Source: DRPN01 sp964599235 (lineage in GTDB: Bacteria > Bacteroidota > Bacteroidia > Bacteroidales > VadinHA17). From it: a DNA stretch of 64,000 nt. Shown here in pieces: positions 43,825 through 53,072 of the stretch (within the stretch, counting starts at the first letter, position 1; every line of letters starts with the position of its first letter). Position numbers and translations under genes: made by a program. The DNA lies in assembly GCA_964599235.1 (NCBI GenBank), contig CAZRDX010000040.1, positions 62,001 through 126,000 on the forward strand. The letters run 5' to 3'. The notes below the pieces were generated by a model. The model worked only from the letters and a program-made list of their open reading frames with translations, made no database searches and had not been told where the DNA came from.

Positions 43825-45354
43825 TTAATTGTTGATCTCCTGGTTCGTATTGATCTCGGAGGAAGGTATGGGAAGCCGCATCACGATCTCCTCATCTTCT
43901 TCCTGCAGAACATCGATCTTGGGATCAAAGGTAGGTGCGTTGTTATGTTTGTCGATCACGTGGGTCTTGAACCACTGGTACCCCCTCCGTCGGACATTGA
44001 AGACCTCCTGCAGTTCTCCCAGCAGTTCATACCGGTACTCTTTCATGATCGCCTCCCGGAAAGCCTCTTTTCCGTTGTAGTACTGAGGTTGCGGGGTGAG
44101 TCCCACCCGGGCCAGGACCTCTTCGACGTAGGAGAACTGTTCGCCATTGTCCAGTTCATTGGATATTTCGGCGAGCATCAGCAGCAGGTCGGCATACCGG
44201 TAAACGATGAAGTTCTTCAGGTCGGTGATGCTCATGAGGTTGACATTCTTTTCCCAGTACTTGTATGGCCAGGGATAGGCGACATTGAAGTTCGTACGGC
44301 TTTTCAGAGGATAGGTCTCGATGGTTTTGTTCTTCACGACATTGAAGTAGGAGCTGATGTAAGTGGCCTGGATCCGCGGGTCTCCGGGATAGGTGGCCAC
44401 ATGGTCATCGTACACCTCCACATTGACATTGATCCTGCCCCAGGTGTTGTTGCCCTTGGTGGCGCCACGGGGGGTATAGAGTCGCGGCATCCCCGAACCG
44501 GCCACATCGTTGTACTGAATCTCGAAAATGTTTTCCGGCGTATTGTCGCCGCTGGTCTCACCCCACAGGCTGGCATAGTCAGCCACAAGCGAATATTTTC
44601 CGTAAACCTGGATCGCCTCGTCATAGGCCATCTGCCAGTATTCGGCCTCGGAGTGTTCCTGAAGTTCGGGATCAGCCGTGGCGAGGGTCATGTAAACCTT
44701 GGCCAGGAGCATACATGCCGCCTCCCTGCCCGGGTAACCGATGCGCTGCTCACTGTGGGGGAACATCAGCTCTTTGGCCTTGTTGGCATCTTCGATGATC
44801 TGAGCATAGACCTCCTTGGCCGGTGATTTGGGCTTGTGGATGTTGGAGGTGTTCATGGGCTCGAGCCGTAAAGGCACCTCTTTCCACAACCTTACCAGAT
44901 CGAAGTATTCAAAAGCCCGAATGAAATAGGCCTGGCCCAGAACATCGTTCAGTCCTTTCTCTTCGTTGGTCTGTGGATCTTCTCGCGGGACGATCGAAGC
45001 GATCACATCATTAGCCCGCGAGATGGTGGTGTAATGGAACCGCCACACGCCTTCCACCTCCTTCGAATTGGGCTGCGGCTTGAGAGCATAGAGGGTCTTG
45101 TTGTTCTGGGAGTTCAGTCCACGCCAGTTACGCTCTGTGAAAAGGCCGGAATAACCTGAGAACAACACATGCGACTGGAACGAGAACTGGTTCCAGTTAC
45201 TCAGTCCCAGGTAGACCCCGTCGAGTCCGTTACGTGCATTCTCCAGATTCCCGAAAACATTCTCCCGGGAAAGAAAAGGCGGGTTCTCCTCCAGGCTGCA
45301 TGACGCCAGAAGGATTCCCAGGATGAACAGGTTGAGGATCGTTATCTTTTTCAT
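43825..45354 (-). CDS. SusD-family nutrient-binding outer-membrane lipoprotein
   Basis: A 509-residue lipoprotein (lipobox LLASC, Cys near 19) of the RagB/SusD family. It has the N-terminal ENPPFLSRENVFG start, helical TPR-like segments (GQAYFIRAFEYFDLVRLWKEVPL around 115-140) and the C-terminal region beginning RYADLLLMLAEI. It forms the lid over the SusC barrel and binds oligosaccharide at the cell surface. A GTG six bases upstream is in frame but the ATG at 45354 begins the signal peptide. It follows susC by 18 bases. Confidence 0.95.
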   Translation of the reverse strand: MKKITILNLFILGILLASCSLEENPPFLSRENVFGNLENARNGLDGVYLGLSNWNQFSFQSHVLFSGYSGLFTERNWRGLNSQNNKTLYALKPQPNSKEVEGVWRFHYTTISRANDVIASIVPREDPQTNEEKGLNDVLGQAYFIRAFEYFDLVRLWKEVPLRLEPMNTSNIHKPKSPAKEVYAQIIEDANKAKELMFPHSEQRIGYPGREAACMLLAKVYMTLATADPELQEHSEAEYWQMAYDEAIQVYGKYSLVADYASLWGETSGDNTPENIFEIQYNDVAGSGMPRLYTPRGATKGNNTWGRINVNVEVYDDHVATYPGDPRIQATYISSYFNVVKNKTIETYPLKSRTNFNVAYPWPYKYWEKNVNLMSITDLKNFIVYRYADLLLMLAEISNELDNGEQFSYVEEVLARVGLTPQPQYYNGKEAFREAIMKEYRYELLGELQEVFNVRRRGYQWFKTHVIDKHNNAPTFDPKIDVLQEEDEEIVMRLPIPSSEINTNQEINN

Positions 45355-45372
45355 GATCACTGTATTTTTCAG

Positions 45373-48300
45373 TTAAAAGGTAATGTTCACCCCCAACACG
45401 TAGGTACGTGCATTGGGGAACGGGTTCCAGTCGACCCCGATGATGTTGGGGTTCCAGAGGAAACTGGTGATGTTGGGGTCGTAGCCGCTGTACCGTGTGA
45501 AGGTGAGAAGGTTCTTCCCCGTGGCATAGAGATGGATCCGTTCGAACACTTTACCAGTGGGCACGTCATAACCGATGGTCAGGTTGTTGAGCCGCAGGTA
45601 GCTGCCATCCTCCACCAGCCGGTCGGTTACGGCAATGGCATTGGTCTCCCGGTAGTTGATCCGGGGATACAGATTGGTGGGACGGTCCGGACGCCAGGCC
45701 TCATGGTACGCCGCCGGGTGGATGTTCTCCTGGTAACCGTTGGCATAGTAATAGTTCAGACCAAAACCGTTGATGATCTCATTGCCGTAAACGCCGTTCC
45801 AGTCCATGGATATCGTGAGGCGCTTGTAAGAGAAGGACATATTGAAGCCATATACGAAATCCGGATTGGGATCACCGATGAAGGTACGGTCATGTTCATC
45901 GATCCTGCCGTCATGGTTCAGGTCGATGATCTTCACGTCACCCGGCTGGGCGCCGTTGAGGAAAAGTGTGTCTGAGGTCTGATAGATGCCGTCGGTACGA
46001 AAACCCCAGAACATTCCGACCGGCTCACCCGCCATAAAGATGTTGGCCGGGCATTTGAAATAGTTGCCTGTGGAGACATTGTCGCCCAGGTAATAGGAAC
46101 GCATCTGTTCCTCGCCGTTGATATAAACGGGAGCGTCCGGTATACCCAGTTCCAGCACCTTGTTGCGGTTGGACGAGAAGTTGAGCCCCAGGGTGAGGGA
46201 CATATCCTTTTTCTCTATGGCCACACCCTGGATCATCAGGTCGATCCCTTTGTTGGAGATGGAGCCTCTGTTGATGTACATCCGCTGATAGCCGGTGGAA
46301 GTAGGCAAAGCCACCTGCTGGAGCAAGTCGATGGTCTCCTTGTAGTAGAGGTCGACGGTAGCGGTCAGCCTGTTCTGGAAGAAGCCCATATCTACCCCGA
46401 CGTTGGTCTGGGTGGTGGTTTCCCAGGTCAGGTCGGGGTTGGCGATGTTGGCCGGCACGAAAGCATTGCCTGTGGAGTTGTCCGGATTGGCATAGAGCCC
46501 TACGCTGTAAGTGGTGACGGTCTGGTAGGGACGTATGGCCTGGTTTCCTGTCATCCCCCAGCCTGCACGCAACTTGAGGGATGAGAAGAGATTGAGATCG
46601 CGGATGAACTGTTCCTGCGAAGCCCTCCAGGCCAGTGAAAAGGAGGGGAAATAACCATATCTGTTGCCTTTGGCGAATTTGGATGATCCGTCGGCCCGCA
46701 TCGTCACCGTGGCAATATACTTGTCCCGGTAGGAATAGTTGGCACGGGCCAGGAAAGAGTTCATCACCTCCGTACGGGGATAGGTGATCAGAGGACGCGT
46801 GATCAGCGTTCCGTATTCCGGGCCGTCGGTCATGAACTCCGTGGTGGAAAAGTTCTGCACCGTATAACTGCCGTCCTCCATGTAATTCCCGTCGTACACG
46901 TATCCCACTGTGGCATTGACCCTGTGGATCTTCTTGAAGACGCGGTTGTACATCAACAGGTTGTTGATGTTCCATGACCATTTTTCCTGGGTTCCCATGG
47001 CCAGTTTTCCGTTCGTGGTCGCTCCCTGGTAGGTGGTCAGACCGTAGAACTTGCGACGGTCTTTGATCCGGTTGTTCCCGGCAGCTCTGACCTGGAACTT
47101 CAATCCCTTGACGGGCAACGTATAAGTCAGTGCCAGCGACATCATCGCCCGGAACTCTTTGGATTTCTCTTCATAATCATGGATCCAGGCCATAGGGTTG
47201 GAGGTTCTCAGTTCGCTCATAAAATCCTCCACATTGGCTCCCACCAGTGGATTGAAGACCACGGTACTCCGCACGAAACTGCCGTTGGTCCCCAGCTTGG
47301 TTCCGCTCTGGGGGTATTTGCCGTTGCTGTAGAAAAGGGAGATACGGCCGTCGAGCTTCAGTTTACTGTTCAGCTGCTGAATGACATTGATACGCAGGTC
47401 TCCGTTCTGGAGGTGGGAGTTCTCGGCCACTCCTTTGATATCATTGAAGCTGGAGGAAACGTAATAGCTCCCTTTGTCGGTCCCGCCGCTGAGCGACAGA
47501 CCGGCCGTATGGGTCACCCCCAGCCGGTAAGCGTAGTCCTGCCAGTTGATCTCCTGATAGGGTTCGTCACTGATCACCCCGTTGTTGTCAATACCATACA
47601 CCTTGTCACCGTCAATGTAATAATTGGGCATGGAATAGTTCAGGAGCGAGATCTCGTTCTGGTACTGGGCATATTCCACACCATCAAGCACTTCGAGTTT
47701 TTTGCTGATCTCGTTCATTCCCACATTGTAATAGGCTTCCACTTTGCCTTTTCCTTCCTTTCCTTTTTTGGTGGTGATCAGGATCACACCGTTGGCACCC
47801 CGCGAACCGTAAATGGCGGTAGCTGAAGCATCTTTCAGCACTTCGATGCTTTCGATATCTTTCGGGTTGATGCCCATCAGCCCGTTCTGGTTCTCGGAAT
47901 AGTCGTTGAAGTCAGCGGTTGGAGTAGCGTCTTCGGCTGCAGTGGTCACGATGATGCCATCCACCACGTAAAGAGGTTCGTTGTTGGCACGGAGGCTGTT
48001 GGTTCCCCGTATGCGCACGCTGATCCCCATTCCGGGGTTCCCTTCGTTGCTGATCACCTGGACACCTGCAGCACGACCTTGCAGGAGCTGGTCCACCGTA
48101 CCGTATTGTCTGGTCAGGTCATCTTCTAGCCTCACCGAGGAAGTCGCACCGGTGATGTCGCTCTTGCGCATGGTCCCGTAACCTACGACCACCACATCTT
48201 CCAGTTTTTTGGCTTGTTCCTGCAGGACCACATTGATGACCCGGCGGTCACCCACGTGAACCTCCTGCGTTTGATAGCCGATGAAGCGGAACAACAAAGT

Positions 48301-48501
48301 GTCCCGGCTTTCAGCCTGGATACTGTAAGTACCGTCCATACCGGTAATGGTGCCGGTATGAGTACCCTTGATCAGGATGTTCACGCCGGGCATGGGTTGC
48401 CCCGAAGCATCGGTCACCTTTCCCGTGACGGTCACCTGGGCGGTTGCCACCAGGATGCTCATCCCGAACAGCAGAATGAAAAACAAAGATCTCATAGGCA
48501 T
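45373..48501 (-). CDS. SusC-family TonB-dependent outer-membrane transporter
   Basis: A 1042-residue SusC/RagA protein: signal peptide (about 1-21, ending VATAQ), a carboxypeptidase-like regulatory domain (VTGKVTDASGQPMPGVNILIKG, about 22-100), the TonB-box region KKLEDVVVVGYGT, a plug with VRIRGTNSLRANNEPLYVVDG, and a 22-strand barrel ending in Phe (VLGVNITF). It imports the oligosaccharides of this PUL with SusD and TonB energy. No STN domain is present, so signalling is through the HTCS rather than an ECF sigma/anti-sigma pair. The 239 bases between it and the HTCS gene (48502-48740) carry no gene; a near -7 box (TATTTTG, minus strand, 48529-48535) may be the regulated promoter. Confidence 0.96.
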   Translation of the reverse strand: MPMRSLFFILLFGMSILVATAQVTVTGKVTDASGQPMPGVNILIKGTHTGTITGMDGTYSIQAESRDTLLFRFIGYQTQEVHVGDRRVINVVLQEQAKKLEDVVVVGYGTMRKSDITGATSSVRLEDDLTRQYGTVDQLLQGRAAGVQVISNEGNPGMGISVRIRGTNSLRANNEPLYVVDGIIVTTAAEDATPTADFNDYSENQNGLMGINPKDIESIEVLKDASATAIYGSRGANGVILITTKKGKEGKGKVEAYYNVGMNEISKKLEVLDGVEYAQYQNEISLLNYSMPNYYIDGDKVYGIDNNGVISDEPYQEINWQDYAYRLGVTHTAGLSLSGGTDKGSYYVSSSFNDIKGVAENSHLQNGDLRINVIQQLNSKLKLDGRISLFYSNGKYPQSGTKLGTNGSFVRSTVVFNPLVGANVEDFMSELRTSNPMAWIHDYEEKSKEFRAMMSLALTYTLPVKGLKFQVRAAGNNRIKDRRKFYGLTTYQGATTNGKLAMGTQEKWSWNINNLLMYNRVFKKIHRVNATVGYVYDGNYMEDGSYTVQNFSTTEFMTDGPEYGTLITRPLITYPRTEVMNSFLARANYSYRDKYIATVTMRADGSSKFAKGNRYGYFPSFSLAWRASQEQFIRDLNLFSSLKLRAGWGMTGNQAIRPYQTVTTYSVGLYANPDNSTGNAFVPANIANPDLTWETTTQTNVGVDMGFFQNRLTATVDLYYKETIDLLQQVALPTSTGYQRMYINRGSISNKGIDLMIQGVAIEKKDMSLTLGLNFSSNRNKVLELGIPDAPVYINGEEQMRSYYLGDNVSTGNYFKCPANIFMAGEPVGMFWGFRTDGIYQTSDTLFLNGAQPGDVKIIDLNHDGRIDEHDRTFIGDPNPDFVYGFNMSFSYKRLTISMDWNGVYGNEIINGFGLNYYYANGYQENIHPAAYHEAWRPDRPTNLYPRINYRETNAIAVTDRLVEDGSYLRLNNLTIGYDVPTGKVFERIHLYATGKNLLTFTRYSGYDPNITSFLWNPNIIGVDWNPFPNARTYVLGVNITF

Positions 48502-48740
48502 GAATTTTGGAGTTCAGTTTTCTGCCGGCAAAATACCCCTTTCCCGCCAGGACGGGATCCGTTCCTTTTCATTTTTGGTTCGATCATGTCCTTGTTTCGG
48601 CAAATAAGGATCTTCCGGATAGCACGAAAACGGAACAAACGTTTTACCATCCTCTTAGCATCAGGAACACAGAATGATGCGGAGATCCCTGCAGGTTTGT
48701 TCCCGTACAAAAAGGTTGAAAATCGTCCGGCAAGGCAGGA

Positions 48741-51700
48741 TCATCCGTTCTTTTTACCGAGGTAGGAGGAAGGAGATTCCCCGAACTGTTTCTTGAAAGC
48801 GGTACTGAAATATTTGGCATCCGAGAAGCCGCAGCGGTAGGCCACCTCACTCACGTTGTAACGTCCTGTTCGGAGCATTTCACGAGCTTTGTTGAGTCGT
48901 ACCATGCGGATGAACTCAGCGGGAGAAAGGTCGATGAGTGAACGGAGCTTGTGGTAGAAGGCTGTGCGGCTCATCCCCGCAGCCGTATAAAGCATTCTCA
49001 CGGAGAGATCGGGATCCGCGATGTTCTCTTCCACCACACGGGTGATCTTTTCCACGAACCGGCGGTCGTGTTCGTTCCGGAAGGAGGGGGCATCCCCTTC
49101 CCTTCCCTGTTGCATAAGGCGTTCTCTCAGCTGACGTCTGAGCTGGATCATGCTTTCGATACGGGCACTCAGGAGGGAGGTGTCGAACGGTTTGGTGATG
49201 TAGTCGTCGGCACCGGCTTCGAGACCCTTGAGGATATGATCCTTATCATCCAGTCCCGACAGGAGGATCACAGGGATGTGAGAGGTGGCCGGATCGTTCT
49301 TGATGCGTGCACATAGCTGACGGCCGTTCATACGTGGCATGGCCACATCGGCCAGTACCAGATCGGGTAGTTCCCGCATCGTCAGATGATACGCTTCCTG
49401 CCCGTCCGCTGCCGTGATCACCCTGTATTGGTCACCCAGTTCCTTTGCGATATATGCACGCATCTCCTGATCATCTTCAGCCACCAGCACGGTAAAAGCC
49501 TTCTTTTTCGGTTCCCCGGATGTTCCATTGGTCCCCGCATCCGTTCCCTCTGCAACGGAAGGGAATGAATCATCCATCTGGCCGGACATGCCGACAGGGA
49601 CTTTCAGCACGAAAGTGGTTCCACCTCCCTCTCGGCTTGTAAAAGCGATGGTGCCACCCAATGCCTTCACCATATCGTAAACAAGAGCCAGACCGATACC
49701 GCTTCCCGGTATGCCGGCACGAACGGCATTCCCCGCCCGGAAGAAGGGACGGAAGATCTTCTTTTTTTCCCGTGCAGGGATCCCGATCCCCGAATCGGTC
49801 ACCTTCAACAACCAAAACTCCCCCTCCCGCTCGAGCCTAACATTCACAAACCCTCCCCGTTTGTTGAACTTCACGGCATTCGAAAGGAGGTTGCTGAGAA
49901 TACGGTCCAACAGATCAGGATCACACAGGACTTCCAGTGAATCCGGAACACTTTCATAATGGATCTTCACCTCCCTGGCCCTGGCGATCAGGTCGAAAGC
50001 GAACACTTTGTTGCGTACGAAAGCCACCAGGTCCAACCGTTCGGGGTGGACCTGTCCTGGTTTTTCGATGCGGCGGAAGTCCAGGAACTGTCCGATCTTT
50101 CTCTGGAGCTTGTCCAGGTTATGCAGTGCCAGGGAAAGCTTTTCCTCCGTCTTTTTGTTTTTTTCCTGCCGTACCAGATCACTGATCGGTGCCCGGATCA
50201 GTGTCAGGGGGGTTTTGATCTCATGAGCCATGTTGGCGATGTATCTTAACTTCTCGCGGGCACTGCGTACATCGTGCATCAGCCGGTTGTAATAGAGTAC
50301 CAGGAGCACCAGGGACACGATCATCACTCCGTAGAGGAGAAATGCCACGGGCGTCTTCCAGAAAGGCGGTGTGATCACGATCGCCAGGGAACGTTCGGGG
50401 GGAGGTTCGCCAGCAAGAAGGGGGGTGATCAGCCGGACACGAAAGGTATACCTGCCGGGAGGAAGGTTGGTGTACACGGCCCGTCCCTGTCTGACCGGCT
50501 CCGACCAGTCATGATCGTATCCTTCCAGCATCCAGCTGAAAGCAGCCTGTCCGGGATGGAAAAGATCGATGTTGGTAAAGCCGATGGAGAAAGCGTTCTC
50601 GTTGTACCGCAGGCGGATGAACGAAGTGCGGTCGAGCATCTCCTCCCGCAACACATGGCTGTGACCCGGGACTTTTCGCTGGTTGACATACAGGTCGGTA
50701 AAGACCAGGTTCACCGCCACGCGGGGTCGTCCGAGGGCTAAGGGGTCGAAGAGGGTGGCACCGTTGGTGCCTCCAGCGATCATCTCTCCCGAGGAGAGAA
50801 GGCAAATGGCGTGGTACTTGAAATCACCGGATAAGAGTCCGTCGCTGGGAAAATAATTGACGATCTCACCCCGCACAGGATCGATCCGGGAAAGACCCTG
50901 GTCGGTGAGTGCCCAGGCGCGTCCGGTCTTATCGCAACGGAGGGCCAGCACCTTATCGGAAGCCATGCCACGGCTCATGTCAAAACGGATGAGGGTATCC
51001 CGGCCCGGGAGGAAGAGTGCCACCCCCCCCATTTCACTTCCCACCCATAAGGCTGTATCGCCGGAAGATTCCAGCGTGCTCACCCTGCGCAAGGAGGCGG
51101 GCAGTATCCCCAGAGGTGCCAGATCAAGCCCTCCCTTCTGCTGGCGATAGAGCCCCTGAACCGTCCCCACCACCACCGTATTGCCAAAGTCGGTGATCGC
51201 CGCAACAGGAGGAATGAGATAACGGTTGAGCGACCGGGCCTCGAAATCGTAAGCCAGCAACCGCACCTTCCCTCCCTGATGATCCGACCACAGGGTACGG
51301 TCTTCTTCGACGAAGAACAAAGCCTTGGCATTGCGGCAGGAGGCCATCTCACGGGGAAGATAACGGTACCGGGGAGAGGCGGAAAAAACCTTCATTCTAC
51401 GGATGAAGTAAGCCACCCAGAAGGTACCGTCCCGGGCATGCGTGATGGCGGTGACGACCTGGTTGCGTCCCTCCTTTTCCCCTCTCTCCAGTCTCTCCCA
51501 CCGCTCTTCATCGCGGTACCACAGCGAGACTCCCCGGTCGGTACCAAAGGCCACTACACCCGGACGCACCTCGTCGATGGCATGAATAACATTGTTCCTC
51601 AGGCTGTTCCGATTCCCTTTGACATGCCGGATGGTCACGAACGGCAAACGGTGAGGGTCGTAGATGTTGACCCCCCCAATATCCGTCATGATGAAATATA

Positions 51701-52652
51701 GGTCTTCGCGGGTTCTCAGGATGCCATGAACCACATTGGAACTGAGGGAGGCTTCCTTTTCCTGATCGTATACGAATCTTTGCTCGACCCGGCCGGGTTC
51801 GGGATCATACAGGAACAGGCCGGCACCGTTGGTCCCGATCATCAGTCTGCTGCTGTCGCATAACGTGAGGTCCCAGATCGGGAAGTCTTGCAGCTGCATG
51901 TTGTTGCCGGCCTCATGGAAGGAGGTGTCCCGGATATCCAGGTACCAGAGCCCGCGTTCACGTGTAGCAAGCCACAGCCGTTGCCTCTTTTTGTCCAACA
52001 ACATAATGTTGACGGACATGGTCTTTCCCTCAGGAAACCGTGCAAAGGGTTGCGGCTGAAGAAGATCCGGACGGCAAAAAAAGACGCCGCTCTTTTTCCC
52101 TACCAGGAAACCGTCGTGATACGGTAAAAGAGAATAAACATCCCGTACCAACTGAGGGGAATAATTGCGTTGAACGGTATCCATACCGTGACGATAATAA
52201 AAGAACGAGGCGGGTGTGGCCACCAGGATATCCCCGTCGGGCGTGACCGTAGCGGCCAACACATATCGACCATGGTAAGGTCTGAAGGCATTGATCTGAA
52301 CAAAACGGTCGCCGGACCGGTCGAAGCGGTAAACATAGTTCCGGTTGGAGACCACGTAGATACCGTTCCGCGCATCGCGGAAGATACGGTTGAACTGGTA
52401 ACCCATGCCGGCGAACTCACTTTGTCCTTCCAAAGGATAGTGAACCACGTTCTTACCGTCGTAACGGTCCACCCCTTCATCGGTAGTGATCCAGACAAAG
52501 CCCGTACTGTCCTGCACAGCCTGGTAGGTGCGGTTGGAACTGAGTCCCTCCCGAACGGTGAGATGACGAAAATCACCTTCTGCCATGACCGCACGGGTAA
52601 AAAATAATAAAAAGACGATCGCCCCTGTATAGTAAACAGACCTTTTCAGCAT
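48741..52652 (-). CDS. Hybrid two-component system regulator (HTCS) of the polysaccharide locus
   Basis: A 1303-residue inner-membrane protein joining sensor and transcription factor. A signal segment (about 1-24) precedes periplasmic beta-propeller repeats (regulator-propeller motifs such as GFVWITTDEGVDRYDG), a Y_Y_Y domain (about 680-745), a transmembrane helix (about 765-788), HisKA with His near 806 (ANMAHEIKTPLTL), ATPase (DSGIGIPAREKK), a receiver with phospho-Asp in LVLADVAMPRMNG (about 1055-1175) and an AraC-type DNA-binding domain (about 1220-1300; VSEVAYRCGFSDAKYFSTAF). HTCS proteins bind a specific oligosaccharide in the periplasm and activate the adjacent susC operon. The ATG at 52652 is preceded by a GGAGAGAGGGAGGG purine run and an exact -7 box; a start at 52691 would precede that promoter. 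Confidence 0.95.
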   Translation of the reverse strand: MLKRSVYYTGAIVFLLFFTRAVMAEGDFRHLTVREGLSSNRTYQAVQDSTGFVWITTDEGVDRYDGKNVVHYPLEGQSEFAGMGYQFNRIFRDARNGIYVVSNRNYVYRFDRSGDRFVQINAFRPYHGRYVLAATVTPDGDILVATPASFFYYRHGMDTVQRNYSPQLVRDVYSLLPYHDGFLVGKKSGVFFCRPDLLQPQPFARFPEGKTMSVNIMLLDKKRQRLWLATRERGLWYLDIRDTSFHEAGNNMQLQDFPIWDLTLCDSSRLMIGTNGAGLFLYDPEPGRVEQRFVYDQEKEASLSSNVVHGILRTREDLYFIMTDIGGVNIYDPHRLPFVTIRHVKGNRNSLRNNVIHAIDEVRPGVVAFGTDRGVSLWYRDEERWERLERGEKEGRNQVVTAITHARDGTFWVAYFIRRMKVFSASPRYRYLPREMASCRNAKALFFVEEDRTLWSDHQGGKVRLLAYDFEARSLNRYLIPPVAAITDFGNTVVVGTVQGLYRQQKGGLDLAPLGILPASLRRVSTLESSGDTALWVGSEMGGVALFLPGRDTLIRFDMSRGMASDKVLALRCDKTGRAWALTDQGLSRIDPVRGEIVNYFPSDGLLSGDFKYHAICLLSSGEMIAGGTNGATLFDPLALGRPRVAVNLVFTDLYVNQRKVPGHSHVLREEMLDRTSFIRLRYNENAFSIGFTNIDLFHPGQAAFSWMLEGYDHDWSEPVRQGRAVYTNLPPGRYTFRVRLITPLLAGEPPPERSLAIVITPPFWKTPVAFLLYGVMIVSLVLLVLYYNRLMHDVRSAREKLRYIANMAHEIKTPLTLIRAPISDLVRQEKNKKTEEKLSLALHNLDKLQRKIGQFLDFRRIEKPGQVHPERLDLVAFVRNKVFAFDLIARAREVKIHYESVPDSLEVLCDPDLLDRILSNLLSNAVKFNKRGGFVNVRLEREGEFWLLKVTDSGIGIPAREKKKIFRPFFRAGNAVRAGIPGSGIGLALVYDMVKALGGTIAFTSREGGGTTFVLKVPVGMSGQMDDSFPSVAEGTDAGTNGTSGEPKKKAFTVLVAEDDQEMRAYIAKELGDQYRVITAADGQEAYHLTMRELPDLVLADVAMPRMNGRQLCARIKNDPATSHIPVILLSGLDDKDHILKGLEAGADDYITKPFDTSLLSARIESMIQLRRQLRERLMQQGREGDAPSFRNEHDRRFVEKITRVVEENIADPDLSVRMLYTAAGMSRTAFYHKLRSLIDLSPAEFIRMVRLNKAREMLRTGRYNVSEVAYRCGFSDAKYFSTAFKKQFGESPSSYLGKKNG

Positions 52653-52670
52653 TTCCCTCCCTCTCTCCTG

Positions 52671-52678
52671 CAAAGATA
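52671..52678 (-). promoter_or_regulatory. Candidate -7 element for the HTCS gene
   Basis: TATCTTTG on the minus strand matches TAnnTTTG exactly, 19 bases upstream of the ATG at 52652, giving a leader of about 12 bases. No TTTG at the expected -33 position was found. Confidence 0.4.
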
Positions 52679-52815
52679 CCAAAACTCCCAAGATACCCCG
52701 GTCCGCTTCCTTGTTACCACGGCATCACTCCATGTACCCCAGGAAAACCAAAGAGCAATTTAGTCGATCTTATCATCCATATACTCTTGTTCCTCTGAGT
52801 ATTATAATGCCATAT

Positions 52816-52847
52816 CTACGTAGCATACTACGTAGATAATTACGTAG
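52816..52847. repeat. Three TACGTAG repeats at exact 12-base spacing
   Basis: CTACGTAG (52816), CTACGTAG (52828) and TTACGTAG (52840) start exactly 12 bases apart; the first two are perfect 8-base palindromes. Regular phasing of identical short sites is typical of a cooperative protein-binding array. They lie about 165-195 bases upstream of the HTCS start. Confidence 0.7.
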
Positions 52848-53072
52848 CAGGCACAAAACATTATTATATTCATCTGAACCTGAACAGGATACGGTCTTCT
52901 CCGTCGCAAGGCTCATCTGAAGGTTAAGCAAAGGGTTCATTTTTGCCTGGCAGCTGAAAAAACACACAACAGGCTCACAGGGAGGGACGGCATTCTTCAA
53001 CCATCTGGTACACTGACGGATACTCAGGCAGGAAGGAAGTTCATCGGAACGGACGGGCACAAGGCTTCCGGA

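Larger units (their letters stand above)
52653..53072. other. Gene-free 420-base regulatory stretch upstream of the HTCS gene
   Basis: AT-richer than the flanking genes. It holds the HTCS -7 box, an inverted repeat ATACTC-N10-GAGTAT (52781-52802), and three phased TACGTAG repeats (52816-52847). A 95-codon open frame on the minus strand (52773-53060) lacks domain-like sequence and runs through these repeats, so it is not called as a gene. Confidence 0.6.

Noticed and set aside
52816..52847. Short phased repeats as a CRISPR array or plasmid iterons
   Set aside because: The units are 8 bases with 4-base gaps, too short for CRISPR, and no replication gene is nearby.
52773..53060. 95-codon open frame on the minus strand in the HTCS upstream region
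   Set aside because: It covers the TACGTAG repeats, has unusual composition (many Cys and Arg), no domain and no supporting start signal. Regulatory DNA explains the interval better.
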